Shown here: piece by piece, positions 16,931 to 28,500 of the stretch
Layout: each line of letters begins with the position of its first letter
How positions within the stretch are numbered: position 1 is the first letter of the stretch
Assembly: GCF_008831285.2 (NCBI RefSeq)
Contig: NC_045149.1
Coordinates: 21,644,535 to 21,708,534, forward strand
Origin: Nymphaea colorata
Lineage: Eukaryota > Streptophyta > Magnoliopsida > Nymphaeales > Nymphaeaceae
Direction: 5' to 3'
DNA: 64,000 bases
Translations under genes and position numbers: made by a program
The notes under the pieces: model-generated
Databases searched by the model: none
Told to the model about the DNA's origin: nothing
Seen by the model: only the letters and a program-made list of their open reading frames with translations

Positions 16931-17177
16931 GACTCTACCTCGACGGAGTTGCCGAGATGAGGAGGAGAGGAGATCATATACATTTAAAAAGTTTTTGGAT
17001 GCTTTAAAATTGGTTTATTAAGTTTGAGTTTTTCTTTGGAAAGAACAAAAAAACAAAAGCATCGATACACAGGATTGACACTGGAAGAGTTTTTGAAATG
17101 AAAACAACAAGATATGAAAAAGCTGGGGACTACAAGATTTTTCAACATTGGGTTGCTGCCAAGTTCTGAATTTGGAA
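16142..17177. repeat. Inverted copies of a roughly 107-bp segment
   Basis: The stretch 16142-16248 (and its duplicate 16631-16737) reappears as reverse complement at 17071-17177. The shared phrases on the inverted copy include GGAAGAGTTTTTGAAATG and AAAAAGCTGGGGACTACA. A frame of about 100 codons reads through this segment on the minus strand (GRVFEMKTTRYEKAG...), but the start is in unrelated sequence and I recognise no domain. Confidence 0.85.
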
Positions 17178-18013
17178 GCCTGATTTCGAAAAGTGATTGG
17201 GTTTTTGAACTGGGATTTAACTTGGTTTTACTTATGTTTTTTAATAGCATCTTTCTATGAGAGGACGCTCGATGTGATGGTTGAACTGTCAAGCACTTCA
17301 GACTTGAATAGCTTGATTAAGAGTTCAACTTTATCCTCCTCAAAATGGTTTACAGTTCTCAATTGATTGAATGGAATCACTTAAGAATTGCAGCCAACAA
17401 ATTAAATATCCTGTGTTAAGCACTGAAAAGATTTTTGTCATGCAAACACCGAAGATGTCAGTAATAAGATGCAATATTAGCAAGTCTGCCTTTTGCTTCA
17501 TCTTCACATCAAAGATGCAATATATAAAGCAAATTTGTGTAAATACTGGGTTGTCATGACTTGCATGAGAGATTCTTTAAAGCATGAAATACATACAAGT
17601 GCCTAAGATCTCAAATTCGTGTTGCTAGAGAAAGAAATCCACGACATCCAAGTGCATGATTCAACAGATTAAGGCTTTGATGTCAAATCTACAAACATTA
17701 CTGTGGGGAGAATCCCGATCTTGTGTTGATTTGAATCCCGACGCATTTAATTGATTCATAATGGAATATAGGAATCCAGGTCGGAGAGTGGGCAATGACT
17801 GTGAGTTTGTTCGAATTTGTGAGCTCAATTCATTTAGAATATTTGAACTTACGGCGGCCTATCTATAAGAGGAAAAAGATATTGTTCCTTTTTCCGCAAG
17901 GAAGCTGTAGAGTGCAGTTTCCACTCGCTTTCCAAGGATTCCTCCTCAGTCCTAACTGAGAAAGTTGGCCGTAAATTCTCCTCACAGTGCTATTTGAATT
18001 TACGGCCTATCTA
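17178..18013. other. Intergenic, no gene recognised
   Basis: No supportable gene. Near 17850-18020 the phrase ACGGCCTATCTATAAGAG occurs at about 18002 and a variant (ACGGCGGCCTATC) at about 17851, suggesting the ends of a small duplicated unit that leads into the inverted duplication. Confidence 0.4.
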
Positions 18014-20070
18014 TAAGAGATCAGTCGAAGGAACGACGGTCCATTTAAGATCGACACCGCTAGTCAGGAAAATACAAATAAAATCGAGGTAGAATGGCAG
18101 AAACACTTATGCACCAAAGCAGGAGCAGAGATCAGTCGAAGGCAGAAACACTTATGCACCAAAACAGGAGCAGAGATCAGTCGAAGGAAAGATCGACACC
18201 GCTAGTCAGGAAAATACAAATAAAATCAAGGTAAAATTCCCAAAACGATGTGCGATTCTTGAAATCAACTGTTTTGGGAATTTGTGATCTTTGGTTTCTT
18301 AATTCGTTCCATCGACCCAGTTTTTGAAGAGAAAGTGGGTTAAATTCGTCGTCTTCTCCTGTTGGCTTATGAGAAAACTGAAGTACCAAAATTTAGGTCA
18401 AGCGATCAAAAAGAATCAGAAAAACGTCAGCAAAATGTCATAAAAAGAAACTCAACAACCACCCCTTTGGTCTCCCCTTAGTTCATTAAAAAGGAAGGCA
18501 AACATCGAAGCTCACAAACGATCAATGTCTACGCATGCATTAAAACCACACTCAATTCGACATCTAAACCCCCAATCAACCGACCAACATGCGCCGAGAA
18601 ATACGATGAGGACGACTGCCATCAAAGAAGCAAAACATACAGAAACTACGAAAACCAATAGGACGTATCAGACCAAAAGCCCAAAAAATTAATCGATGGA
18701 GAACATCAAGTCCGAGAGACACCACCAACCAGAAGCGAACCCTAATCCTCACAAAAACTCCAACAACCGCCGAGCAAAAGAAATTGGGCACCTCTAAAAA
18801 TTCACCAACACGCGTCTAGAAGCAGCGCCAAACACACTCGCAGGTGCAGAACACGGGTCCAGAAGCAGAGCGCCGAACACACTCGCAGAGAAAAGATCAG
18901 TCGAAGGAAAGATCGACACCGCTAGTCAGGAAAATACAAATAAAATCGAGGTAAAATGGCAGAAACACCCATGCACCAAAAGGCTCACCTTGCTTCTTGA
19001 ATCTTAACACAAATTTCTCCTGTCGAAAACCCTGACGTCCTTTTTTCCTAAAAGTTTTATGTCATGAAGCGGGCCCAATAGCTTCACTCGGACCGGGCGG
19101 TGGTCCGACCCAATAGAGACAGACACCGTCGCTCCCCCTCCTTAGAGAAGAAGAAGGAAGGTGAGCCTTTTGGTGCATACGTGTTTCTGCCATTTTACCT
19201 CGATTTTATTTGTATTTTCCTGACTAGCGGTGTCGATCTTTCCTTCGACTGATCTTTGCTCTGCGAGTGTGTTTGGCGCTCTGCTTCTGGACGCGTGTTC
19301 TGCTCCTGCGAGTGTGTTTGAAGCTCTGCTTCTGGACGCGTGTTCTGCTCCTGCGAGTGTGCTTGGCGCTGCTTCTGGACGCGTGTTAGTGAATTTTTAA
19401 AGGTGCCCAATTTCTTTTGCTCGGCGGTTGTTGGAGTTTTTGTGAGGATTAGGGTTCGCTTCTGGTTGGTGGTGTCTCTCGGACTTGATGTTCTCCATCA
19501 ATTAATTTTTTGGGCTTTTGGTCTGATACGTCCTACTGGTTTTCGTAGTTTCTGTATGTCTTGCTTCTTTGATGGCGGTCGTCCTCATTGTATTTCTCGG
19601 CGCATGTTGGTCGGTTGATTCGGGGTTTAGATGTCGAATTGAGTGTGGTTTTAATGCATGCGTAGACATTGATCGTTTGTGAGCTTCGATGTTTGCCTTC
19701 CTTTTTAATGAACTAAGGGGAGACCAAAGGGGTGGTTGTTGAGTTTCATTTTATGACATTTTGTTGACGTTTTCCTGATTCCTTTTGGTTGCTTGACCTA
19801 AATTTCGGTACTTCAGTTTTCTCAGAAGCCAGCAGGAGAAGACGACGAATTTAACCCACTTTCTCTTCAAAAACTGGGTCGATGGAACGAATTAAGAAAC
19901 CAAGGGTCACAAATTCCCAAAACAGTTGTGTTATTTATGCTTGCGGGTAGGTTGGTTTCAAGAAGCGCACATCGTTTTGGGAATTTGTGACCTTTGGTTT
20001 CTTAATTCGTTTCATCGACCCAGTTTTTGAAGAGAAAGTGGGTTAAATTCGTCGTCTTCTCCTGTTGGCT
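18014..20070. repeat. Large inverted duplication (arms about 18235-18991 and 19158-19986)
   Basis: Left arm 18235-18991 reappears as reverse complement at 19158-19986, with a 166-bp spacer. Shared landmarks include AGGATTAGGGTTCGCTTC, GGTCGGTTGATT and the pair AAGGTGAGCC / GGCTCACCTT at the inner ends. The arms differ by a few percent substitutions, by an extra stretch of about 30 bp near 19930 and by extra 45-bp units in the right arm. The right arm also contains a smaller inverted repeat (about 19830-19940 against 19975-20070). Outside the left arm, the phrase GATCAGTCGAAGG recurs at about 18019, 18131, 18176 and 18898. Open frames in the arms are translations of the same DNA and resemble no protein. 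Confidence 0.9.
19261..19386. repeat. 45-bp tandem repeat, about 2.8 copies
   Basis: CTGCGAGTGTG starts at 19261, 19306 and 19351, each followed by GCTTCTGGACGCGTG. The third copy is shortened. The left arm of the inverted duplication has a diverged counterpart at about 18810-18890 with fewer units. Confidence 0.9.
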
Positions 20071-20388
20071 TGGTGTGGAGCTCTAACCAATGTTTTAGAT
20101 TAATGAACTTTCGCTGCAGAGTTTGCATTGTTCTAGCACCCATTCTGATTGATTCCCGTAAGTGGGAAGCACAATATGAGTACTTTTGAGTGACGGCTCC
20201 GGAAGTTGTTGAGCCTTGTTGCAGGTTCAGGTTCAGGAAAAAGCGGGTTCCTGTGGGACAATCTTATGGGGGTTCATTTTCCTCTTCATTGTGGCGCATA
20301 TCTTTTCTAGCTATTCCAGGGTATTTGGGGAGTGCTCTCTCATTAGAGGGAGACAGATAGATAGCATCGTTTAGTTGCAGGAAGTTGC

Positions 20389-20619
20389 ATGGGCGACAAT
20401 GAAAGCTGGGCACAGTCGGACGGCCTCTTGCCCAATGGCCTTTTACCAAATGTTGCAGCAAGAGTAACAAGAAAACTGAACAGTGAAAGGTGGTTAAAAG
20501 CAGAAGAGAGAACTGCAGAATTGATTGCCTGTATCCAGCCAAACCAACCTTCTGAAGAACGAAGGAATGCCGTTGCCAATTATGTGCAGCAGCTGATCAT
20601 GAAGTGTTTTTCTTGTCAG
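20389..20619 (+). CDS. First exon of a plant nucleotidyltransferase (PAP/OAS1 substrate-binding-domain type); rest not found
   Basis: ATG at 20389 opens a 77-codon frame ending TTGTCAG/GTATATG, a good phase-0 donor. The translation (LLPNGLLPN near the start, then ERTAELIACIQPNQPSEERR and NAVANYVQQLIMKCF) closely matches the N-terminus of a conserved plant family of non-canonical poly(A)-polymerase-like nucleotidyltransferases. Family members continue with a G-S nucleotide-binding loop and catalytic aspartates in the next exons. I searched the plus strand by eye to about 24 kb and found no such exon; the frame simply runs through the putative intron for 48 more codons. This is therefore a truncated gene or captured exon, or a gene with a very long first intron. 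It starts about 320 bp after the inverted duplication, whose right arm looks like a plant 5' leader (TTAGGGTT). Confidence 0.75.
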
Positions 20620-23600
20620 GTATATGCTCGAGTTTATGCAATTATGATATGGTTTTTGTCTATGAATGTTTTCGGAACTGTTGCTTGTATGTACATTAAA
20701 TCTGCCATTTTCAGTAATGCAAAACAAAACTTGAATTTAGATGTGTTGGATGGAAAATTCTCATAGGTGGATGTTAAAATGTGTGTGGCTACCATATCTG
20801 ATTTAAACTCCAAACATTTGTCAAAGCGTCAGTTATATTAAATTTATTAGTCATACATTGACAGCTCTAGAAGAGACTACAGCACAAATTTTGTGTAGAA
20901 AAATATGGATTAACTTGCTTCAATGTGTCATATCCCATCAAGTTCTGATTGGGGTCTCTTTTCCCCTATGTCGCATGGATTTTCCAATTTGCTTCACACA
21001 CCATACCCTGTGTATGGGTTGAATCCCCATACCTGCAGTCTCATCCATTTGAAACGGGCTTTCCAATAGACTTGGGATAATAAGTCCTGTGTTTTATCCA
21101 AAAATATTGTTGCATGAATAAATGTTTTGCTGCTACTTTGCTGTCCTTTGTCGATTAAATCGGTGTGTATTAGCAATATCTGCCGCTTTTTTACGTGAAC
21201 TTTCTTATTCTACATTGTAAGAGAAAAATTTGAACGAAGCCATGTTGCAGAAAGATGGGGAAACTGCGTTGCCCAGCATCCAATGCATATCCCCATCTTG
21301 TACTGCTTTTTCTGGAAAAGTGTGTTTTTTCATTCAAACACCTATCAATTTATGTGCTTAATTTGATTGAGAGCAATATCTAGGAAGCTTTCAATCAGCG
21401 CAAATCAGAAAGTTTGAAATTTGGAAATGTGAGGTGTGGTTGTAATAGTGCAACGTTCATATTAAATTGATTCATGTATTGGTACCTACTATTTGTCTAG
21501 GAATTCATGGCTTTGTGTGACTGCACCTCTTCTATCGATCAGTGAACATTTAGTTGCATGATCACGTATTACTTTTTTTCTGTCATAGATTATGTTTGTA
21601 CCATATAACGACTGCCACACACATTCACTGACATACACACACATTGTTACCGATAAGGGATTAAGAAAAGAAATGATCGTTCTAAAAAGAAAGATAATAG
21701 TGTATCTGTTCAATTATCTTTTGATTGTTTTGATTACATTTTTATTCAACAAAGTTCAATATCTGCTGTCTCTATACTGTTAGAATGGTATTCTAAGTCC
21801 TTGCTATGAATCAAAAATTTGGATTGCTTAAGAAGATGAAAAGATTGGCGCATACCTTGCTATATTTCTAAATTTGTTGTTCTTTTATCATGTTACATAT
21901 TCATTTATACGTAATTTTTTTTTCTATTTATATCACTTGCATCGGACTGATTTTTTGTCTCAATGGCGGCAGATTAATATTTGGTTCAGATGCGAGGTCT
22001 CTACTTGTAAGGCCCGACTGCTATTTTTAAATGGGAGTTTAAACTTATTTTTACTTTGAGAAATGTATGATTTTTTAGCATAGGATACTTACAAAAATTT
22101 GGGTTATTGATTTTCATTTTGTTTTTTAGGCGTAAAACAGAAATCAGTTGAGAGAGAGAGAGAGAAGGTGAGAGGTTTCTAAATTAAGGTTAGCCACTTG
22201 GAAAGGCACCACAGTTGGAATTCACTACCAACCTAATCCCACATCTGACTTCCCACTGGGATTTCAGTTTATGTAAGGCCCGACTGCTATTTAAGTGGGA
22301 GTGGCCTGATGTTTTGAGAGCTTAAGGGGATTCTAAGAGAGAGTGACAGTGAGAGCAAGAAGACTTGTGACTGAGAAAATGGCATCTGCCTGTAGGTATA
22401 TTATCAGTCTTATTTTCTTGTTTGATATTCTTTTGTTCTCTCTTCTATTGTTGTGGTTTACAGGGTACCCCATTATCGGGGGTTACACAAATGCGGCCTA
22501 ATGCTTTAGCGTTAACTCGTTTAGTTGGTCAAACTTCACTGAAAAATAACTATGCAATCAAATTTCTGCTGTTTTTCTTAATTGGTTTCTGTTGTATGTG
22601 TGTGATTTCAGGAGGAAAGGTAGAGAGAGGGAGAGAGAGAGAGAGAGATGATGCATGCTCACACTCCAGTAAGTAAAAGGTCTGCTTTCGAAATCACCAT
22701 ACAAGCTGTCATAAACCTGCAGAATCAGAAACTCAATTATATTAGTGGACATATGATCCATTTCTTGGATCCAAACTCATGTAATTGGATGTTAGGTCCA
22801 CAGCTTGTGATCTCTGGTCCACCCCTTCATTTGAAAGTAGAGACTGTGAGTGCGCCGGCATGTACTCTCAATATTATTTGTCGGGTGGGGACTCTACTGT
22901 TCAAGTGGGATCCCCATCCTCGTTTTCTTTTCTTTTTCTTCTTTTTTTAAAAAAAAAACATCATCGTTGCTAGCAAATGCTGAAAAGGAGTCCCGGATTT
23001 CGTAGCCTGGATTTGTTTCCACGGATTTTAATCCCACTGCATGGAAATCCACGGAAAAGAAAACTTGACCGCAGCAGCAAAACATCTCTCTCTCTCCCTC
23101 CATTTTCTAAAAATTTTAGAAAGTTAAACAACATATGTAGAAAACTAAAGCTGAATTCAATTGCCAAATTACGAGAAAAGATCCAAAAATAAGCACTATG
23201 GTTGGCCATAGAGAACACAAACCAAAATTTGCAAAGAAAAGAAAAACAATCACCAAAAGATCTTAAAACTCCAACCAAATGGGACAGATCTATATTTTGA
23301 CCCGTTCAAAGTTTAAAACTATAATTGAGCCCTCTAATAAAAAATACATAGCTCCGCCCAGGAGGTTTACAAAGAATCATAATGCTTGAAATGAAAGACA
23401 AGACAGTTTCAAAAGATTGGATCACTTTGTTCAGTCAAATTCGAGTAACTCATAAAAGGTCTTTCATGGATTGGCTAAAAACAAGGGCTTCTGCCACGTT
23501 GTTAATGGCCACCCTGGAGTCACAAATCTTACTTCTTTTCACCGTTATTTCTTCTAGAAAAAGGGTAGAGTATTAGCTAGAAAACAAAGCCAAATAAAAA

Positions 23601-24063
23601 ATTTCAAACTCATTTGGTGTCAATATAGAGCCATCGACTCTTGGAAAAGGATAAAAGAATGTGATCCATTATGGGACATACAATACATTAGAGACAAATG
23701 ATTATTAAGCTTGGCCATACATTCATATAGGCATGAACAGTCAGCCCAAATCCAATCAACAAATCAATTTAATCTATGCTTCCATGGGGGCTTAACCCCG
23801 AGCAATCTTCACTTCAATTAATGTCACAAAGGTTGCCGTAGAAGACAATGACAGATAAGTTAAAGACCCTAATATAGTCAACCGATTGCTTAATAACACA
23901 GTTCAGCACATGCTCATGGTTCGTCAGCCTTTCGAGTTTATATAACAACCCGACCTACTCCCGGGCTCGAGTCCCTAGTTCGGCGGATCCCAACCCCTCC
24001 TAACAGTTTCAGTTCTATAAAAAAAAAAAAAAAGATAGGAACCAGGACAATCATTTCATTAAT
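20620..24063. other. No gene recognised; possible intron or flank
   Basis: No exon of the nucleotidyltransferase family and no other domain was seen. Small (GA)n runs occur at about 22149-22165 and 22621-22650. At 22379 an ATG (MASAC) follows a leader-like, purine-rich stretch, but it meets a donor after 17 bases. The best acceptor downstream (TTTACAG at about 22462) leads to a stop in 15 codons, so I do not call a gene there. Confidence 0.4.
22007..22302 (+). repeat. Duplicated TATA-like segment (22007-22037 and 22273-22302)
   Basis: GTAAGGCCCGACTGCTATTT occurs at 22007 and at 22273, each followed by an A/T-rich TTAAA or TTAAG core and GGGAGT. The second copy has a TATTTAAG core about 30 bp before a purine-rich stretch, so it could be a core promoter. 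No gene downstream could be supported. Confidence 0.6.
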
Positions 24064-24145
24064 GACCTCCCATTATAAGCCCTTGAAGATCCCTCACGAT
24101 CTATGACCTCCCTTTATAAGCCCTTGAAGATCCCTCACGATCTTT
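24064..24145. repeat. 41-bp tandem duplication
   Basis: GACCTCCCATTATAAGCCC at 24064 and GACCTCCCTTTATAAGCCC at 24105 begin two copies that are almost identical up to 24145. Confidence 0.9.
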
Positions 24146-24199
24146 GATACAAAACTAAATTTTTGAAGTGTTACAGTCTACGTGGTTAAAACATGTCTT

Positions 24200-24775
24200 T
24201 GTCTACGTTGATGTCAACATGAATGCAACACACTCACTTGGGGAAACCAAGAAGTGTTTACTCTTTCAAGGCATGACATTTGTAATAACATAAGAGACAG
24301 ACATGCACAACCACCTGATAGAGACCGTTTAGAGGAGTGCTGCAATTGCAAGGGCGATGTGGACTTGTTACCTTACATTAAATGATAAGCACCTCACCCT
24401 TGATCGACTACAAACTATGAGTGTTCTCTTGTTAGCAGATTTATGGTGTGCAGGAAGCATACTGAATCTCTATATCACTTGATGTTAGAATGTCACATAG
24501 CCTCTACATTGTGGAAGCAGCTTGGTGGAAGAAAGTTTGATCTAAAAGTTAATGCTACGTCGGCTATGATAGAAACTTGGAGTTTGCTAATGGACGAAGA
24601 AGTGCTAGTTGTTGTCTTTTTGGATGGGTGTATGGCAACTATGGATGACAATGGTAAGCATGGCAGCAAAGGATTCCTGGTGAAGCTTTGGAATGAGTTG
24701 AAACAACTCTTTTGCACTATTCCTTGGAGTGTGAATCATATGATTGAGATATAGACTTGGCTATGTTCTAAAGTT
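24200..24775 (+). mobile_element. LINE 3'-end relic (reverse-transcriptase zinc-binding region)
   Basis: The frame at 24443-24754 reads CRKHTESLYHLMLECHIAS then LWKQL. This matches the zf-RVT pattern C-x2-C...E-S-x2-H-L-x3-C...LW found at the C-terminus of plant non-LTR retrotransposon polyproteins. Just upstream, another frame gives DRLQTMSVLLLADL, the segment that normally precedes it, so a frameshift separates them. No ORF1, endonuclease or RT core is present, so the copy is 5'-truncated and dead. Confidence 0.7.
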
Positions 24776-24867
24776 AAACCTGGTCCTCGGCCAAATTTTG
24801 GAAGATTTAATTGGATAATTTTCATAGACTGTCTCAAGGGTTAGTTAGGAAAGTGGCTGTAGTTAGG

Positions 24868-24995
24868 GGAGGAACCAAGGTAAGGTCTGCATGGGCCCTG
24901 GCTCCATGCTCATTAATTATAACCCACATATAAAGTATCTTTTTTTTTTTGTTGCAAATCCCTCTCACATTAATTCGAGTATGAATGAGTGACAT
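24868..24995. mobile_element. MITE-like relic of the GGCGGAG family
   Basis: GGAACCAAGGTAAGG followed by GCATGGGCCCTGGCTCCA closely parallels GGAGTCAAGGTAGGG ... GCATGGGCCCTGGCCCCA at 35351. The right end and target duplication are not identified. Confidence 0.5.
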
Positions 24996-25888
24996 GCACG
25001 CTTATGCACGGTGCATGCCATGCATGTAAATTAGTGCACAACGTAAATAATTTAATTTTTATTTTTTTAATTAAAAAAATAAACTGTTCATGAGGCGTAC
25101 ACCTCAAGCATTGAACATACCACAAATGAGTTGGACGTCTCTGAGGTGCACGCTTCAGGGATGCGTGCGCCTCACAGGCCTGCCTCAAGGCGTTAAAAAA
25201 ACGCCTTGAGTTGGTTTATTTTTGTTAGAAGCGTACGCTTCTTACAACATTGATATATATATATACAGAAGAATTTCACTTTCAAAAGAGCACCACCAAG
25301 AGGCACTGGGCATGACAGTGCGGACTTAGGTTCCAATAATGAAGTTGCAAGGGTGTTCCAAGGGTTGGATGCAGTAACCTTCCCTATAGTTCACATGGAC
25401 GGGAATCTGATCTATAGAGTTATACACACATAACGCAAAAAAAATCTACTAGAGTTATCGGTAAGTCTTTTTTTATTCTGATAGTTCATGAAAATATCTA
25501 AGTCCACATGGACACGGCAAACCTGTCCTCATACTTGTCAACACTCCGATACTCCGTCCGGTCCTGGTACTCAAACACGGCAAGACACGTTTTGGATTGG
25601 GCATGGGTCAAAATGGTAACTCTCGCTTTTTACAATCACTTAGCCATCTAATCAATCTAATCAAGACTAGTGATTCATCATGATAGACAGCTAGACCTTA
25701 ATCAAAATGCATTAAATCCTTTTCTTTTTAAATTTTAACATGTGCAAATTTGTGTGTGTGTGTTGTGTGTATGCACTGCCCTGTCCCTGTACCCACATTT
25801 TTCAAAACTGCCGTATCCATACCCACTCTGTAGATTACAAAAGTTTGATATCATTCACGTACTTGTTCAATTGCTACCACAACCTCTT

Positions 25889-25946
<58 letters not shown>

Positions 25947-28500
25947 AAAAATACTGGGTCAAGACATGGTCTGACTGAATACTGCATCTTCGTAACAACT
26001 CAACCCAAAAATAATTTCAGGATGCCATATCCTTGCAGTAGTTTGACAACTAAAAGCAGCACAAATAAAGAAGGTAATAAAAGTGAACTTCACACATATA
26101 GATACCGTTGATTGCTGATTTAGTACATGCGACTACCAAATTCTCATGTGTTTAAACATAAAGACTACTTCCGATTAGGGAACACATGTCCTCATGTACT
26201 GGAACTCAGGTCCAGGAGTTGAACATGGTTATGGCACAATTAACCTGAGTACTTAGTCTAATGAAGTCTGACCTGCCCTATAGCCTGACTCTGTTCAACG
26301 CCAAAAAAGGCTGCAGACGAGGACGTAAATTGTGGTCGCCGTTCACTCAAATCTGGTAGACAGGGACTATCTTAAAGTCATTTTCACAAATAGGATGCTA
26401 CATTTCAATTTGGTAACATGAGTTCAGTTACGCCACCTAACACCAATAATTTGAGACCTGGAATTTACGTCAGATGGCAGCGTTACAAATGAACCTCCTC
26501 TACAGAGCTGCACTTAATCCTCACCAATGTCAGACTACATGGCTGCAAACAGATTAGATGTAGGGTGAAGGTCTCACAATTGCTGTTGAGAAATTTATTC
26601 TCAATGTGTTCAGCTGATTTAAGTCCAATCCTTTCACGCCTTTAGAATAAACTAAGCGATAAATATAACTAATACCAAAGATAGATATTTGCAGCTTCTG
26701 TCCTTTCATGCACTCTACTGCACATGCTTTTATATGTAGACCCATTCTGATACTTACTAAGAAATAGGTATGCAAGCAAGGTGCAAATTAAGCCATATAG
26801 CGTTCTTCACTGATGAACACATCGAGAGCTTTGATGCCAATATAACTTAATAGTCTAAGGTGGGCGACATGAGACACGGCCATTTTTGTGAACAACATGT
26901 AGTTTACAGATCTAGTGAAAAAATATGAATGAAGACACTTGCTTCCGTGAGATTAAGGTCTACTGTAGCCTCAAATCATGCAATAGCAGAATAGCATTAC
27001 AAGGAAAGACTGCATCGACATGAAAAAATGAGGCACAAAATCCTACTCCTGCTACACACAACATAGAATATGACTCAAAGCTTGAAGATCAAAATCAAAG
27101 CATTTTGCAGTGAACATCCATGAAAACATTCTGGAGCCAGCCTAACATTTTATTACTCTTTCCACATCTCCAAAACAATGTCCTCATCATCAATAGAAAT
27201 TATTAACAAGCTAACAAAGAAAATAGCAATTTTCAGTTACTACACAAATTTTATTTAGTTGCATCAGGTATACATCTCTATCACCATTTTATCATGCAGT
27301 AGTCATATCTAGAAGAGATCAGAGGTGTCTCAGTGGCAGTAAATGGATTGTCCCCAGATTTAGGGAACAAGTACTGGGCAATTTTCTTCTCAATCTTTCA
27401 GTCAATGTGTCATGTTAGCAATTCTTCGTACATGTAAATTAGAATCCTAGCAATCGGAACTGCTCTTCAGTCGCATAGATGACTGACAGTGCAAATAACA
27501 ATCCACACTGATATGAGACAAATGCCTCGTAATGTTAATTTGTTCCATTCGTGAAATTCAATGGCTTATCTAAGCACACAAAAATTTTATGCTCTTATGC
27601 ACTTCCTGGTTCAAAAATTATAGTGACAAGACTATCACCACCATTTCCTTGCATGTTAACTTACAATAGTACTATTTTCCTTTGCTGGACCTGAACAGAC
27701 GTGACCAGGTAAAGGACTAAATTCATTCAGAGCACCTATCAAAAGAAAGGTCTACTAGAAGCATTATATGACATGCAAATACAGAAGCAACAAAAATATG
27801 TACAACTGTACATGCATACTTATGCCTGCTTTTGTCCTTTTGTATCAATAATCAACTAATTAATACAAGAAATCAAGTCGCCCCAATAATAGCTGATTGC
27901 AGCAAGAAGGAAAAATACAAAACGCAAAAACATCACATTTTTGATAGGCATAAATTGCAAAAGTAAATGCTACCAAAAGGTTGCCTCCGCTGATTAGAAA
28001 TTGCAGTGACCTGGTATGAGCCAAAAGCGATGGTTTGATCAAAGATTCAAAATAAGACAACACAGAAAATCAAACAACGGTATCCACTGGCACACATATG
28101 AATATGCCCTTTCCAATGAGAACATTTCCACATTTTCATATACTAAGCACCAATGGCATTAATGGTTAGTACAAATACTTCTACAACAAATAGAAATGCT
28201 TCTTCCAATAGCCAAGAGACTGTAATTATCCATACAATTAAGTAATGCAATACAAGCCCACAAAAGACAAAAAAAAACAACAAAAGGTAGAAAATAAAGG
28301 AAGCCAATTTGCATTATGTGCCCTCCTAAGTATGTAACAAATGCCCATATGGAATCTTCTTTCATGCTAAGAGGCAAGATGATCATGCACAATTATCTCC
28401 AAGGTGTCAACCAGTTATAAACAAGAAACTGAGCTACCTTCAGTGGGAAAAACCCTCTGGAAACGGTGCTGCTCCATGTCAAGAAATGACTACTGTTCCC
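24996..28500. other. Spacer and probable 3' region of the VQ gene; (TA)n at 25892-25944
   Basis: No coding region recognised. A 53-bp (TA)n array lies at 25892-25944. Below 28501 the minus strand continues from the VQ gene's stop codon and reads CCACTGAAG/GTAGCTCAG at about 28430, a plausible donor of an intron in the 3' untranslated region. If so, a distal 3' exon may lie between about 26500 and 28000, but I cannot place it. Confidence 0.4.

Noticed and set aside
20620-20766. Extension of the nucleotidyltransferase exon to a 125-codon protein
   Set aside because: The family's conserved sequence stops exactly at a good donor (CAG/GTATATG); the extra 48 codons are intron-like.
22379-22520. 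Short chloroplast-protein gene beginning MASAC
   Set aside because: The reading closes after about 20 residues across the only good intron, and the alternative frame (GTPLSGVTQMRP) has no proper start or phase.
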